Positions 35,005-46,799 are shown, counted from the first letter of the stretch. The stretch is DNA of 64,000 bases from Mytilus galloprovincialis (GCF_965363235.1 NC_134846.1:32808218-32872217), one strand, 5' to 3'. Translations and numbers: made by a program. The notes: generated by a model not told the origin, from the letters alone.

Positions 35005-38000
35005 GTCAGTTAGATTAATATAGAATATGCTATAATATCTTACATACATGTATATATAAATCCCGTTAAGAAAGGGACAAAGATGATATTAGAAAACGAT
35101 TAAAATTAACATGAGGTAGAAACGAGAAATTTGATAGGAATGCATCTAGTAACAAGATGTGGACGATACAAAATGTTATCGTGCATTTTTGAAGAATTAA
35201 AGCTCGAGTTTTTAAATGAAGCTATTGAGGAAAATTAATATCACATGACAATTTTTGATCAAATTATTTTTTTCATTTTGAACCACCTCAGGTTGCTGGT
35301 TCAAAGACTTGAACATTTGTATTGGCTGCCTTTACGCTTGTATCTCGCCTCATCTATATGTATGATTGAGTTTTAAAGACTCAGTCTGGTAGGGTTCGGA
35401 GGTGGAATAATGAAAAGGATAGTGTTAGATGTCTGTCTTTCTGTAAACAGGAAATGTAAGCGTGTCCTTCTAGTACAAAACATATTCATATAACGTTAAA
35501 AAATAAAAGTCACGTTCTCGTAGTATTTTATTTTGCAAAAGAAAAGGATCTTCTCTGCTCAAAGGCCATTTGTCTGGTAGCTGTATGTAAGTATGCATAT
35601 TATATGAACTTTATTCAGAAAGTGTTAAAGGGCTAACTTAATATGTAATAGACTTCTTTTGAATCTATATTAGTTGAATCGCTATTGCCAAATCAGTACA
35701 CAACTTTTTCATATCTGTGTCTTTGCCCTTTGACATTTGTTTATGTTATAAGCCCTTCATCGATGGGACGTATTATGATATGCGAATGGTATTCGTTTGT
35801 AAACGAGTAGTACGATAACTCAAATTGGAACATATTCTCATCATTATATTTAAAGTATTAGGATTAACGGAAGAAATCCCTTTCCGATTTGGAAATTTTG
35901 TGGTTAGTCGTTCCAGGGTTAGGGCAATATAACTGACAGATACTATCAGGCGATTTTTCACATATCAATTAATACTAACCCACGTTTTCTTTAAGATATT
36001 TATTTAAAACTGTATGTTGTTCATGTTGTTGTCGGAATTGTTAAGCAGAAGATTCATTTTTTATTTTCAATTTTTATTTTATTTCCAGAGATATATACCA
36101 GACTTAACCGTGAGATTTAAAGCAATCATGCATACGTTTCAAACTTTGCCAACTTAAAAAAAATATACAGTATAATTGAAATGTATTGGGTCAAAACGTT
36201 ATGCTGGAACTGATTAACTGAAGAAATTCCCTTGTGATTTTTAATATTTCCTGGTTTTTCGTTCTAGAGTTACAGCACTGTATCTGTTACATTTGAATAT
36301 TACTTTTTCACCTTGTTCAACACTAACTTGAGTGATATAAGAAAATGCATGAAAGCTGTTATCCGTTTGAGGTTTTGATTTTGCGATTTGATTAGAAACG
36401 TTCCGTTTTGAATTTTCCTCGGAGTTCAGTATTTTTGTGATTTCACCTTTGAGTATGCATCTTTGGATAGATTTACGTTCAACCTCACATATTTGTTTGG
36501 TATTTTTAAAGAAAATTTCTTTATATATTGAAAATTTTCCTACATTTTATTCAAGAGTTATTGGACTTTGCACGTTTCAAATATTGTCTCATTCTTTGCA
36601 AAAGTAAGCAAGCTCAATCCACATATATATACATTTATACATGTTTGCAGGTTTTCAAGAAAATGTGAGCAACGGAAGGGTTATCAACTACAACTGTGCC
36701 GGGAACAAGACAATCACAATAGTCAAATTAAGTGGACAGCAAAATTTAATATTATTCACCGAATACACTTCATTGTGCAATGTGACGGAAGAACAGAAAC
36801 ATGCAATTAAAAGGGATTGCCGTAAAGAAAATACCACGTGCGCTATATCAATGATCTTTCCAAATACTAGTAGCTGTTTGTTTAATGATTTTGAAAATGT
36901 GTCCAATTCATATTCATGCACAGGTAAATACATTTCATTTCACTGATTTCAGCATGATGATAGATGTAACAAAAAACTATAATTAATTTATAATTGATTG
37001 ATTGATTGTTGTTGCTTTACGCCGCATTAGCACAAAAAGGATATATCGCGGCGATAATGTTATAATAAAACTGCACGTAGCATGATAGTATGTATAATAA
37101 TAGGACTTCCAAGAGACACGACTTGAAATTTAAATAGATCTTACTTCAATTGAAACACACATTGCATATACATGTATGATCAACAGTTATTCTTATTATT
37201 TTAAAATTTTATTCAAAATAAAGTAAAGGACTCTTTTATGCAGTCTTTTTTTTGCTAATTTATAATTTATTCATATCATGATTATGATTATATCTTGACT
37301 TTAAAGTTGAATCCATCAATAAATAGGCTTTGTATTTGTAGGTTTTGATAATTATTCACAGGTATGTCTTACAACTGACGAATCTAAACTGCTTCATGGG
37401 TGCTCAAATGTGTACCCGCAACTCAACCTAACTAGGATTATGTTTGATCGAAAGTTCGACAACTCTTCAGCTGTAAATCATGATGCACAAACCTCAAATG
37501 TAACTTCATGTATCGATATTGAAAACTTAGTCATGTGCACCTTCAATCTTTCAGAAATGATATGGAAGGATCTAAATTGTTTTCCGTCAAACAGGCTAAT
37601 GATTGAGTTTAAATGTGAAGGTAATAAAAAAATATAGTATTATAACACTTCCAACTTGTTCATTCGTTGAATGGTTTTAAAAGAATTATTTTATCTTTGT
37701 AAATGCACATTAATGTCTTTATTGGTAATATATTTTTTTGTAAACAATAGACCATTTGAATATTTGCTCATCAGAAAATAATTGTTGGTCAAACTGAAGA
37801 GTACATCTCCAGAATATTTTAATTTGAAAACTTTGAAAACTGCAAAAGACCTATGTTGTAGACAGCAATACATCTCTATGCCCTCCAAAAAGAAGTGTTC
37901 GCAAAACAATTAAAAAATCATGAATAGTTTTACTTGCTGATAAACAAAGAAGTCTAAGTACAAATGTATGGGTAATGATGCAAAAGAATTGAATTGACCA

Positions 38001-41000
38001 TAACAATTATAGTAATGAGTTTAATAAAATTAAGAATGGGGAATAGCCAAAAAGCTGGTAATAACATAAGGCCACCAATTGGTCTTCAACACAGTGAGGA
38101 AATCCCGCATCCTGAGTCGGTCTTCATCTAAGGGAGCTACCATTTGATTTTTATGCGGGGGCTAGGATGAAAAATTTTATCCTGCTTTTTTTTTTAGTTG
38201 TAATCTCTGTCCTGCCTTTTTATTTTTTACTCTATTCGGTCCTGCCTTTTTTTTTTACTAGTTATCCTGACTTTTTTTACACAAATTGTCATCCTGCCTT
38301 TTTTTTTACCAAGTTGCTCATCCTGCCTTTTTTTTTACTCAAAACTCCTGTCCTGCCTATTTTTTTCAAATTTCATCCTAGCCCCCCCCCCCCCCCCCAT
38401 AAAAAACAAATGGTAGCTCCCTAACCCCTACACAGAAATGTGTACTAGTTCAGTGAAAATGGACGTCACACTAAACTCCGAAACATATAAATGAACTGAA
38501 AATAAAACAACAAGACTAACAAGTCCTGACTTGAGACAGGCACTTATCCCTCCCCATATACCTCTTTACAATATATGATATACAAACGAACAACAATACG
38601 CACAGTTAAACTCAGTTTTAAAGAAGTTCGAGTTCGATGTCAGACATCAATTAAACTGATTGACGATTAACCTAAATTTTTTCAATGATTTCAGAGAAGG
38701 TACCAAATGTTCTATCACATCTAGCACAAAAGAAAAAAGTTTCCATAGACATAGGTAAACACAAAACATGAACAAAACAGTTACCTGTATATTTATATGT
38801 GTTACAGGCATTTTCTAAATTTAGGCATTTTGTAAAATGATTGAAATTTTTAGGCATTTTCTAAAATGCCTGCATGAATTAGGAATTTTACAAATTGACT
38901 GTTTTTTAAGGCATTTTAAAAATGCCTGAAAAAAATATGATCGAGGCATTTTACAAAATGCCTAAAAGACTAAAACTGAATGAAATTTATTCAAAATTTA
39001 ACGACTGAAAATATCATATAGATGATTTTATTCTATCATTAAATATAGCATGCAATTTAAACAGTTACAGTTTTATAATTGTAATTAAATCATTTACATT
39101 CACACTGAAGATGACAATTATTTGTTGCTACATGTAATATTTGGATGACAGCGACTATTACACATTTGTCCTAATTTTTTGCAAATACAACGTTTAGTGT
39201 TACATCTAGTCCTACCACTAATATAACCAGAAAGATTTGGACACTTTGGACTTAGAAAAAAATCAAATTGAGACAATATATTTTGAGTGCTAAAGGGGCA
39301 ATTTGTTAATCCGTCTATCTGACCTTGTCCAGATCTTCCTCGTTTTACTAGCACTAAAGGATATTTCATTTTCATTATTTACAGATTGGTTAGAAATACA
39401 GTTACTGTCAGACAGTTCAAACTGATTTCTGATGTATAAACCACGTAGTATTCCATCTTTAATTCTTAGTTAATAACCATGCTCTTCGTTTTCAGTAATA
39501 AACAGCCATAATGTTAAGCGGGTCTCCTTTCCCTCGATCCACATGGGGAATTGCAACAAATATTTTCGCTCCAATATCCACCTCTGTCAAAACTCTTTCC
39601 GATATATTTCTCATCCGGACAGCTTGTTTTATCATTGAGTCTGATGCATGCCTTCTCTCATCTTAAATTTATATTACTCAACCCTTTTTTGTAGCTTTAC
39701 AATATATTTCTATCATCTATTTTGTGAATTTCATATTTACACAATTTGCTGGAAACAAACCAGGCAATTTGCGAAATTTTCATTAAATATTTCAGGCATT
39801 TTACAAAATGACTAGGTTTTTTAGGCATTTTATAAAATGCCTGTCAATTTTAGGCATTGTAGAAAATGGTTAAAAGTTCAGTCATTTTACAAAATGCCTA
39901 AATTTAGAAAATGCCTGTAACATATGCATATCTACTATGCTTTGAGATATTATAGTATTCAATTGACGAGGTAAGGGTGCCATATTGTCTTTTTATTTGG
40001 AAATTGAATATTTGAGCGAGTGTCAGAGAAAAGATTTCAAATTGATCATGTCATAATATAATCCTTATTGTTTTATATATAATGTTACCTGTCATATTGA
40101 ATCGTGGTGCGACAAATGAAAAGTAAAAATCTACCATCAACATAAAACAATTATTGTCTTTCTTACAAACGACTGTGTGCACAGTGTACATGGTAATGGA
40201 TTCATAGCCGATACAAACTTCTGTATTCAAAGCCAAAATTAGAGTAATATTTCTTTATAAGCACGCATTCCAAAAATTGTAATGCCATAATGCGTAGATA
40301 AAAGATTATTATTAATGGAAAACCACCATGGCGTAGATCAAAGATTATTAAAAATAAGTATTGACAACAGAAATCATGCACATGACGTTGGGTAAACTAC
40401 TCAAAACAAACAACCAAAATCAAAACATTTTTCTTGTATCATTTATAATGAACAATATAGGAAAAACAACCATAGTTCCCCAAACCTAACGTGTTTAAGC
40501 ACATATAAAAAATATAAAAAAAGGGAAAAAACAACAGAATTAACATGTGTGTAACAATAATTCTATTTCATTGACCAGCATGAAGCATAATAAGTAATTC
40601 CTGGTATTTGAACATGAAGAGTTTAACATATATATATATATACATGCAAATTATTTCTTAAACAATTCTTAAAGAAGCTCAGCTCGACAGTTACACAGAT
40701 ACTTATGAGGGGGAGGACAGGGGTAAGGGAGACCGGGAGAAAGGGGGTAGGAGAAAGGAGAAAGGGGGTGGGAGAAAGGAGAAAGGGGGTAGGAGAAAGG
40801 AGAGGAAGGCTGGGAGAAAGGAGAAAAAGTTGGAGAAAGGAGAAAAAATAAAATATCTCTCCTTTTAAATTTTTTTCTAATATTTCAAGAAAAAATATCT
40901 GAAAAGGAGATGTTTTATTCTAATGGGAGAAAGGAGAACGGGGGTAGGAGAAAGGAGAAGAGGGGTGGGAGAAGGGAGAAAGGTACCCCCCTGTCCTCCC

Positions 41001-41820
41001 CCTCACTTATACTTATATGTTATGAATTGTTTTACAGGTGCAATCGTTGGTATGGTCGTCGATGTCGTGCTGTTAGCTTGTCTGATATTAATTAGTTGTT
41101 TAATCAGAAGGTAATTTCTTTTTGAATATTTTAAAATTATTAAATATCATGGATCTTAATATATCTCCATAATGCATAGTTCTGAACTATTTTTCGGGTT
41201 TGACAGCACATTTGGTCGATGACGTCATAATCAGCTATTCACAGTGTCTATTAAACTTTTAATTAGTTTTTGAATATTCCACTATATCGAAACACTAATT
41301 ACGCATTTATATTCCACCTGCGCTTCTGTTGACCGGTAATTGCGATTTCCAAATTGAAATATTGTGTATTTTTACAGAAAAGATATATCACGCAGGCAAA
41401 AGTGCCATGACTGTGTTTGTGTACATATAATCTACACCATGTGTTTATATTAGGGAGATATCACTGTGAACATTTTATATAAAAATCACACGAAATCGGC
41501 GAAAAACCTTCTTAAATTTGTCTTTAAAGATCAAATCTTTTATTTCTACTACATACTAGGTTTTTCTTTAAAAATCATGCATATTGTTGATACACAAAAA
41601 TTATTTAAATTCTGATGATTTGTTTCGTTGCAGGTCAGGTTCGTGCAGAAAAAGTACAGAAAACCAAGAACCCGTCCCAAACAATAGGGATAATATTGTA
41701 AAACAAGGTGCAACTTTACCCAGTGTTAGTGATGGCAAAATTAAACAAACTAGCAACTGCAATGAAACGAAAAACAATTATAAGACAAACATTTATAACA
41801 GTGCACAAGAGGAGGTTTGA
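34905..41820 (+). CDS. Receptor C: two SUEL-like domains, TM and short tail
   Basis: Five exons give a complete 303-residue type I membrane protein: 34905-35004 (signal peptide MEIIFVLIIVLCYS onward), 36651-36923, 37342-37620, 41038-41110 (TM) and 41634-41820 (tail, stop TGA). Extracellular introns are all phase 1, so the domain exons can be shuffled. The two domain exons each code for about 92 residues with 6-7 cysteines. They resemble SUEL/galactose-binding lectin domains (early Cys, ITI strand, DC, TC.IS, SC..ND, final YSC) but lack the classical YGR and DPC motifs. The 62-residue tail has NYKT and IYNS but is far poorer in Tyr than those of receptors A and B. AATAAA is 24 bases past the stop. 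It is probably a cell-surface recognition or adhesion protein; the fold assignment is tentative. Confidence 0.8.
35005..36650 (+). other. Receptor C first intron
   Basis: AT-rich; nothing beyond the intron ends is recognised. Confidence 0.5.
36651..36923 (+). CDS. SUEL-like domain exon 1 of receptor C
   Basis: A phase 1-1 exon of 273 bases (91 codons) after acceptor TTTGCAG. It begins GFQENVSNGRV and ends YSCTG. Cysteines fall at NYNC, LCNV, RDC, TTC, SSC and YSC. The pattern and the KTITI strand suggest a divergent SUEL lectin fold. It is clearly paralogous to 53606-53866, sharing IKRDC, SCLFND and SYSCTG. Confidence 0.75.
37342..37620 (+). CDS. SUEL-like domain exon 2 of receptor C
   Basis: The true acceptor is TTTGTAG at 37341. 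The nearer TTCACAG is out of frame with exon 1 and runs into a stop. The exon encodes GFDNYSQVCLTTDES onward to EFKCEG, phase 1-1, 279 bases, with Cys at QVC, HGC, TSC, VMC, NC and FKC. It is more divergent than domain 1 but has the same length and the same final C-x-G phase-1 border. Confidence 0.7.
38022..38645 (-). mobile_element. RT retroelement 3' UTR, family 2, interrupted by a MITE
   Basis: AATTAAGAATGGGGAATAGC at the fixed end and CTAGTTCAGTGAAAATGGAC further in; split by the element at 38132-38421. Confidence 0.6.
38132..38421. mobile_element. 290 bp MITE with TAA duplication and homopyrimidine tandem core
   Basis: Inverted ends GGGAGCTACCATTTG sit between TAA at 38129-38131 and 38422-38424. 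A 3 bp TAA/TWA duplication is typical of PIF/Harbinger. The core is five or so copies of TCCTGCCTTTTTTTTT plus a 17-C run. A 23.77 kb fragment, GGGAGCTGCCACCATATTG, may be a lone end of a relative. Confidence 0.75.
38800..39922. mobile_element. Ginger-like DNA transposon, 1.12 kb, with transposase C-terminal remnant
   Basis: Inverted ends starting TGTTACAGGCATTTTCTAAA are flanked by TATG at 38796-38799 and 39923-39926. Subterminal copies of AGGCATTTTACAAAATGCCT line both sides. On the minus strand, fragments read IFVAIPHVDRGKGDPLNI and, downstream, CNTKRCICKKLGQMCNSRCH. These resemble the VDRGK..DP.NI block and Cys-rich end of KRBA2/SCAND3-type integrase-like transposases related to Ginger. 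A 4 bp duplication and TGT ends fit Ginger. The integrase core is absent, so it is an internally deleted copy. Confidence 0.7.
39927..40700 (+). other. Receptor C intron, part without features
   Basis: AT-rich. AAAGATTATTA occurs twice near 40300 and 40335; no exon seen. Confidence 0.4.
40707..41004. mobile_element. 298 bp polypurine inverted-repeat element with 6 bp target duplication
   Basis: Ends GAGGGGGAGGACAGGGG / CCCTGTCCTCCCCCTC are flanked by ACTTAT at 40701-40706 and 41005-41010. The core is a tandem GGGAGAAAGGAGAAAGG-type array, almost pure purine on the plus strand. It lies in the receptor C intron, ending 33 bases before the TM exon. Confidence 0.75.
41038..41110 (+). CDS. Transmembrane exon of receptor C
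   Basis: A 73-base exon, phase 1 in and phase 2 out. It encodes GAIVGMVVDVVLLAC then LILISCLIRR. A single Asp lies within the helix, unusual for a plain anchor and possibly a contact with a partner chain. The acceptor follows the end of an inserted element at 41004 by only 33 bases. Confidence 0.75.
41634..41820 (+). CDS. Cytoplasmic tail exon of receptor C
   Basis: The acceptor GTTGCAG ends at 41633. The exon completes an Arg codon and encodes RSGSCRKSTENQEPV and a polar, Asn/Lys-rich tail ending IYNSAQEEV. The basic juxtamembrane start with a Cys matches the tails of receptors A (RFSC) and B (RYCTC). Confidence 0.75.
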
Positions 41821-41843
41821 CAAAACCCGTTTTAGACCCCTAA

Positions 41844-41849
41844 AATAAA
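41844..41849 (+). promoter_or_regulatory. Poly(A) signal of receptor C
   Basis: AATAAA begins 24 bases after the stop, implying a very short 3' UTR. A hairpin-ended repeat element starts about 50 bases later. Confidence 0.4.
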
Positions 41850-41900
41850 AAAAAACAACATTGAACAATATGATATGTGTATCAAATGTTCACGTATTTT

Positions 41901-43171
41901 TAGCTCACCTGGCCTAAAGGGCCAAGTGAGCTTTTCCCATCACTTGGCGTCCGGGGTCCGTCGTCCGTCGTCGTCGTCGTCCTGCGTCCGTCGTCGTTAA
42001 CTTTTACAAAAATCTTCTCCTCTGAAACTACCAAACTTGGCCACAATCATCATTGGGTATCTAGTTTTAAAAATGTGTCCGGTGACCTGGTCAACCAACC
42101 AAGATGGCCGCCATGGCTAAAAATAAAACATAGGGGTAAAATGCAGTTTTTGACTTATTACTCAAAAACCAAAGCATTTAGAGCAAATCTGACATGGGGG
42201 TTAATCTATCTGCCCTGAAATTTTCAGATGAATCGGACAATTTGTTGTTGGGTTGCTGCCCCTGAATTGGTAATTTTATGAAAATTTTACTGTTTTGGTT
42301 TATTATCTTGAATATTATTATAGATAGAGATAAACTGTAAACAGCAATAATGTTCAGCAAAGTAAGATTTACAAATAATTCAACATGCCCGAAATGGTCA
42401 GTTGACCCCTTTAGGAGTTATTGCCCTTTATAGTCAATTTTTAACCATTTTTCGTAAATCTTAGTAATCTTTTACAAAAAATCTTCTCCTCTGAAACTAC
42501 TGGGTTAAATAATCCAAAATTGGGCACAATCATTTTTGGGGTATTTAGTTTAAAAAATGTGTCTGGTGACGCGGCCATCCAACCAAGATGGCCGCCACGG
42601 CTAAAAATAGAACATAGGGGTAAAATGCAGTTTTTGGCTAATAACTCAAAAACCAAAGCATTTAGGGCAAATTTGACTGCGTAAAATTGTTTATGAGGTC
42701 AAGATCTATCTGCCCTTATATTTTCAGATGAATCGGACAACCCGTTGTTTGGTTGCTACCCCTAAATTGGTAAGTTTAAGGAAATTTTGCTGTTTTTGGT
42801 TTTTATCTTGAATACTATTATAGATAGAGATAACCTGTAAACAGCAATAATGTTCAGAAAAGTAAGATTTACAAATAAGGCAACATGACTGAAATGGTCA
42901 ATTGACCCCCTAAGGAGTTATTGTCCTTTATAGTCAATTTTTAACAATTTTCATAAAATTTGTTAATTTTTACTAACATTTTCCACTGAAACTACTGGGC
43001 CAAGTTCATTATAGATAGAGATAATTGTAAGCAGCAAGAATGTTCAGTAAAGTAAGATGTACAAACACATCACCATCACCAAAACACAATTTTGTCATGA
43101 ATCTATCTGCTTCTTTTGTTTAATATTCATATATACCAAGGTGAGCGACACAGGCTCTTTAGAGCCTCTAG
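41901..43171 (+). mobile_element. Hairpin-ended element with ~470 bp tandem core (copy 1)
   Basis: The left end can fold as AGCTCACCTGGCC / GGGCCAAGTGAGCT. The right end reads AGGTGAGCGACAC, then hairpin AGGCTCTTTAGAGCCT and CTAG. Two and a partial third copy of a ~470 bp unit (starting near CTTCTCCTCTGAAACTAC) fill the middle. A terminal hairpin plus CTAG recalls Helitron 3' ends (CTRR), but no helicase is present and the assignment is tentative. Confidence 0.55.
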
Positions 43172-43544
43172 TTTATCATGTTTCAGTGTTTTTTTTAAAC
43201 ACTTTTGTAATGTATCTTGCATCGCATTATTTGATCAAATATATAATATGTAAAAACTTATTTTTTTTTAATTATCAATTAATAATAACTGATAGTTATG
43301 TTTGCAAATTATCATCTTTCATAAGATCAAATCCAATTGAAAACTATGCGTAAAATAATCAATTTTGTTTAAAATGTCAACAGCAAAATGTTAATAATGT
43401 TTTAGTGTCAACAGATGTTGGTTAAGTCCTTATCATATGTTTTTATTCTTTTGGTAATTAAACAAATACTGAACGTCAATGAATAGCCAAATATAACTCA
43501 GTTCTTCACAAAGGAGAAATACATACTGATGAATATAATGAAAA

Positions 43545-45315
43545 TAATTTTATTTATTCATGAAATGCACATTTATACCCCTGAGGCATATACAAACAAT
43601 ACAATACAATATACACAATGGAAAAATTAACATATTAAACATCATATATAAAGTAGTAAAACAGTAATATTTATGCAGGCGTTGTGTCCACTCCCCTCAG
43701 TTCAAATGACTTTTAATGAACGGAACAGTAAGCTGCATAATATCAAATGAAGATAGAATTAATTGTAACTTACTATCTGTTTTAGACAATTTAAAGTATT
43801 CTGGACATGTATTATTTATATCATTTTCAAGGTGATCGATTACGTAAAGATTTATTAAATTTTACATTTTAAGAAAAAGTGGGTTTCATCTTCAACCGCA
43901 TTTATATTACAATGTTTACATATTCTATTTTCTCTTTGCATTCTTTTATATCTACCCCTCTCTATTTCCAAGAAATGGTCACTTACTCGCATTTTACATA
44001 ATAATTTTCTATTTTCAAAACTATTTTTAGAAATGTATTTGTCTATTTCATATTTTGTTTTTATTTTACTGTACAAGAATATTTTACTGGTTTCATAAGT
44101 TAATTTCAATTTTTCAAAGCTATCTTTTTAGTTCGTTTTTAATATTTTTTCAGAATGAACTCTTCTCTTGTTTATAGTTTAATTCCTGTATTTTATTTAT
44201 GTCTAATTTATTTACATTGGCTATATTTTCTACATATGAGAACCATGAAAATATACTGTTTGTGGTAAGCCATTTAGATAAACAGAAAGCATCATATAAT
44301 AAAGGGTTATTTTCATCACTGGAAATTCTTGCTAAGTACTTCAATGATTTTACTTTAATAAAGACATCTGTAGGATACTGAGCTAGTTTTGCTCTTGCAG
44401 GCATAGATTACCTTAGCCGTATTTGGCACAACTTTTTGGAATTTTCGATCCTCAATGCTCTTTAATTTTGTACTTGTTTGGCTTTATAAATATTTCGATT
44501 TGAGCGTCACTGATGAGTCTTATGTAGACGAAACGCGCGTCTGGCGTACTAAATTATAATCCTGGTACTTTTGATAACTATTTAAACCACTGGGTCGATG
44601 CCACTGCTGATGGACGTTTCGTCCCCGAGGGTATCACCAGCCCAGTAGTCAACATTTCGGTGTTGACATGAATATCAATCATGTGGTCATTTTAATAAAT
44701 TTCCTGTTTACAAAACTTTGAATTTTTCGAAAAAACTAAGGATTTTCTTATTCCAGGCATAGATTACCTTAGCCGTATTTGGCACAACTTTTTTGGAATT
44801 TTCGATCCTCAATGCTCTTAAACTTTGTACTTGTTTGGCTTTATAAATATTTCGATTTGAGCGTCACTGATGAGTCGTATGTAGACGAAACGCGCGTCAG
44901 GCGTACTAAATTATAATCCTGGTACTTTTGATAACTATTGCAGCTATATTGACAGATTGTTTACTAGGCCCCAGTATATATTTGCAAAATTTTAAATGTG
45001 TCTTCTCCACTTGGCTACTATCAATCATTGCTAGAATATCAAATTTACTCATGTCTTTGATTTGTGCTCGTCTTTCAGCTCTTATTTTTTTCCCCATAAA
45101 AATACATATACCAAATTTCAGAGTTATACATGAGAATAGGTTTAACTAGTGATTCAAACAATTTTTTGTATAGTTTTATAAACACATTTTCTAAAGGAGA
45201 AAGATACTTAAAAATAGAAAACAAAACTTTAGTACCTTTCTTGGCAATAATGGTGTTAGACTTAATGTTAAAATGCCATTTTACCGCAACGATATTAACA
45301 TTGCAAAACAAACGA
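43545..45315 (-). mobile_element. LINE, C-terminal half, split by a 537 bp insertion
   Basis: Minus-strand readings in order: LYKKLFESLVKPILMYNSEI, KYILGPSKQSVNIAAI, [insertion], ARAKLAQYPTDVFIKVKSLK, KMRVSDHFLEIERGRYKR, RICKHCNINAVEDETHFFLKC. This is the thumb and C-terminal Cys-motif region of a CR1/Jockey-like LINE protein. The 3' UTR ends near 43545 at AATAAAATTATTTT. 5'-truncated and interrupted, so inactive. Confidence 0.75.
44401..44937. mobile_element. Tandem-repeat element inserted in the LINE (6 bp duplication)
   Basis: TTGCAG flanks both sides (44395-44400, 44938-44943) in the middle of the LINE ORF. Both ends are a ~180 bp direct repeat (GCATAGATTACCTTAGCCGT to TTTTGATAACTA), separated by a ~177 bp spacer beginning CCACTGGGTCGATGCCAC. 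So it is one and a half units of a ~357 bp repeat. It carries GACGAAACGCGCGTC twice. Confidence 0.7.
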
Positions 45316-45939
45316 CGGAGACCTTAGAAGGGTTTGGTTATTTAGTTAGATCCTTTTTGGTAATGGATTTCCGTAACTATTTCGGTTCTCGTACATGTTT
45401 GTTTTTCAAATATTCCACTTTTAAGCGTTCCCGAAGAAGGTAAGTCCAGTAAAGCGTTTTGAACGAATGAAATCTTTAATGTGTTGTTTTCATTTTGAAT
45501 ATTCTTCTCCACTTGCAACACCTGTCGTTTTATTCCTTGACACTATGTTACTATACAAGAAAATGGCACGGAACTAAATTTCTAACTGACACAGGCAACT
45601 CAAACATAAAGTTGAATCGATTTAGCTATTCATATAAAACTAAATTTGAAAGAAAGCGTAAACACATATACGTGTATAATGTTCATAAAAAGTGTAATGT
45701 TGAAATAGTATCTTTTGTGTTGATTTAATATGTTATATTTGAAATTCGTTCATCATCGACTATATGCATGATATAGTTTATCAGTACTATAATTTATAAG
45801 ACGTGTATATGCAGTAAAAGGATAAAAAATGTATATAGATAGGTTTCGTTGACACAATTTTAATAAGAGGTTCTTCCCTCAAGTAGCAGTGTTTAAACTA
45901 TTTTCTGTGTTGGTCTTCAATGTATTATGTATTCGGGTT

Positions 45940-46520
45940 TTGTTTTCTATAGACGTATTGAATTTTAAACCTGATGCCTTTTGTTATCTTTTATTCATGT
46001 TTTTCGTTGCCTAATACGTTCTCCTATTTATTTTTATAGAAGTCCTGTATTATTATGTTGTCCTTTTAATGTTAAATTAAACAATGTCATTAAAGTGCGA
46101 GGTTTGGCATGCCACAAAACCAGGTTCAACCCACCATTTTTTTCTTTAAAAATGTCCTGTACCAAGTCAGGAAAATGGCCATTGTTATATCATAGTTCGT
46201 TTCTGTGTGTAACATTTTTACGTTGTGTTTCCGTTGTGTCGTTTGTTTTCTCCGATATTTGAGTGTGAATACACATTACTATAAGACGTGTCACGGTACT
46301 TTTCTGTCCCAAATTCATGTATTTGGTTTTGATGTTGTATTGGTTATTCTCATCGGATTGTGTCTAATGCTTAGTCCGTTGCTATGTGTGTTACATTTGA
46401 ATGTTGTGTCGTTGTTCTCCTCTTATATTTAATGCGTTCCCTCAGTTTTAGTCTGTTTCCCCGATTTTGTTTTTTTGTCCATAGATTTACGATTTTTGAA
46501 CAGCATTACACCGTTAGGCT
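45940..46520 (+). repeat. Interspersed repeat with internal duplication
   Basis: TGTCCTGTACCAAGTCAGGA and two similar segments, GTTGTGTCGTTTGTTTTCTC (46230) and GTTGTGTCGTTGTTCTCCTC (46400). Retroelement UTR-like; no protein match seen. Confidence 0.4.
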
Positions 46521-46799
46521 TTTATCATTGTTTAAATTAGGAGAAAATATGTTCACTTATAATAGTAATAAGAACATCATTTGTATAACCATATTAGACA
46601 GCTTTGAGTTATATGCTTTGATACAAAGGATAGTCATAAAAGAGATGCGAAGGAAACCAAAGGCACTCTGAGGTGTAAATGAACTGACAATGTCATGGAT
46701 AAAAGGAAAAAGACAAACATGATATTGTTCATTCGTATGTTTTGGAATTAAGTGTGTCGTCCATGTTACGGAACTAGTAAACATTGTTGTTTAAAAACT

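Noticed and set aside
37364-37409. TTCACAG at 37363 as acceptor of receptor C exon 3
   Set aside because: It gives an early stop in the required frame. TTTGTAG at 37341 keeps the frame and yields a GF start like the sister exons.
38167-38424. 85-codon Phe/Leu-rich plus-strand ORF
   Set aside because: It is a translation of the TCCTGCCTTTTTTTTT core of a MITE.
41899-43180. Repeated shared blocks as possible regulatory array
   Set aside because: The same blocks recur at 56-58 kb inside another copy of the element, so they are element structure rather than local regulation.
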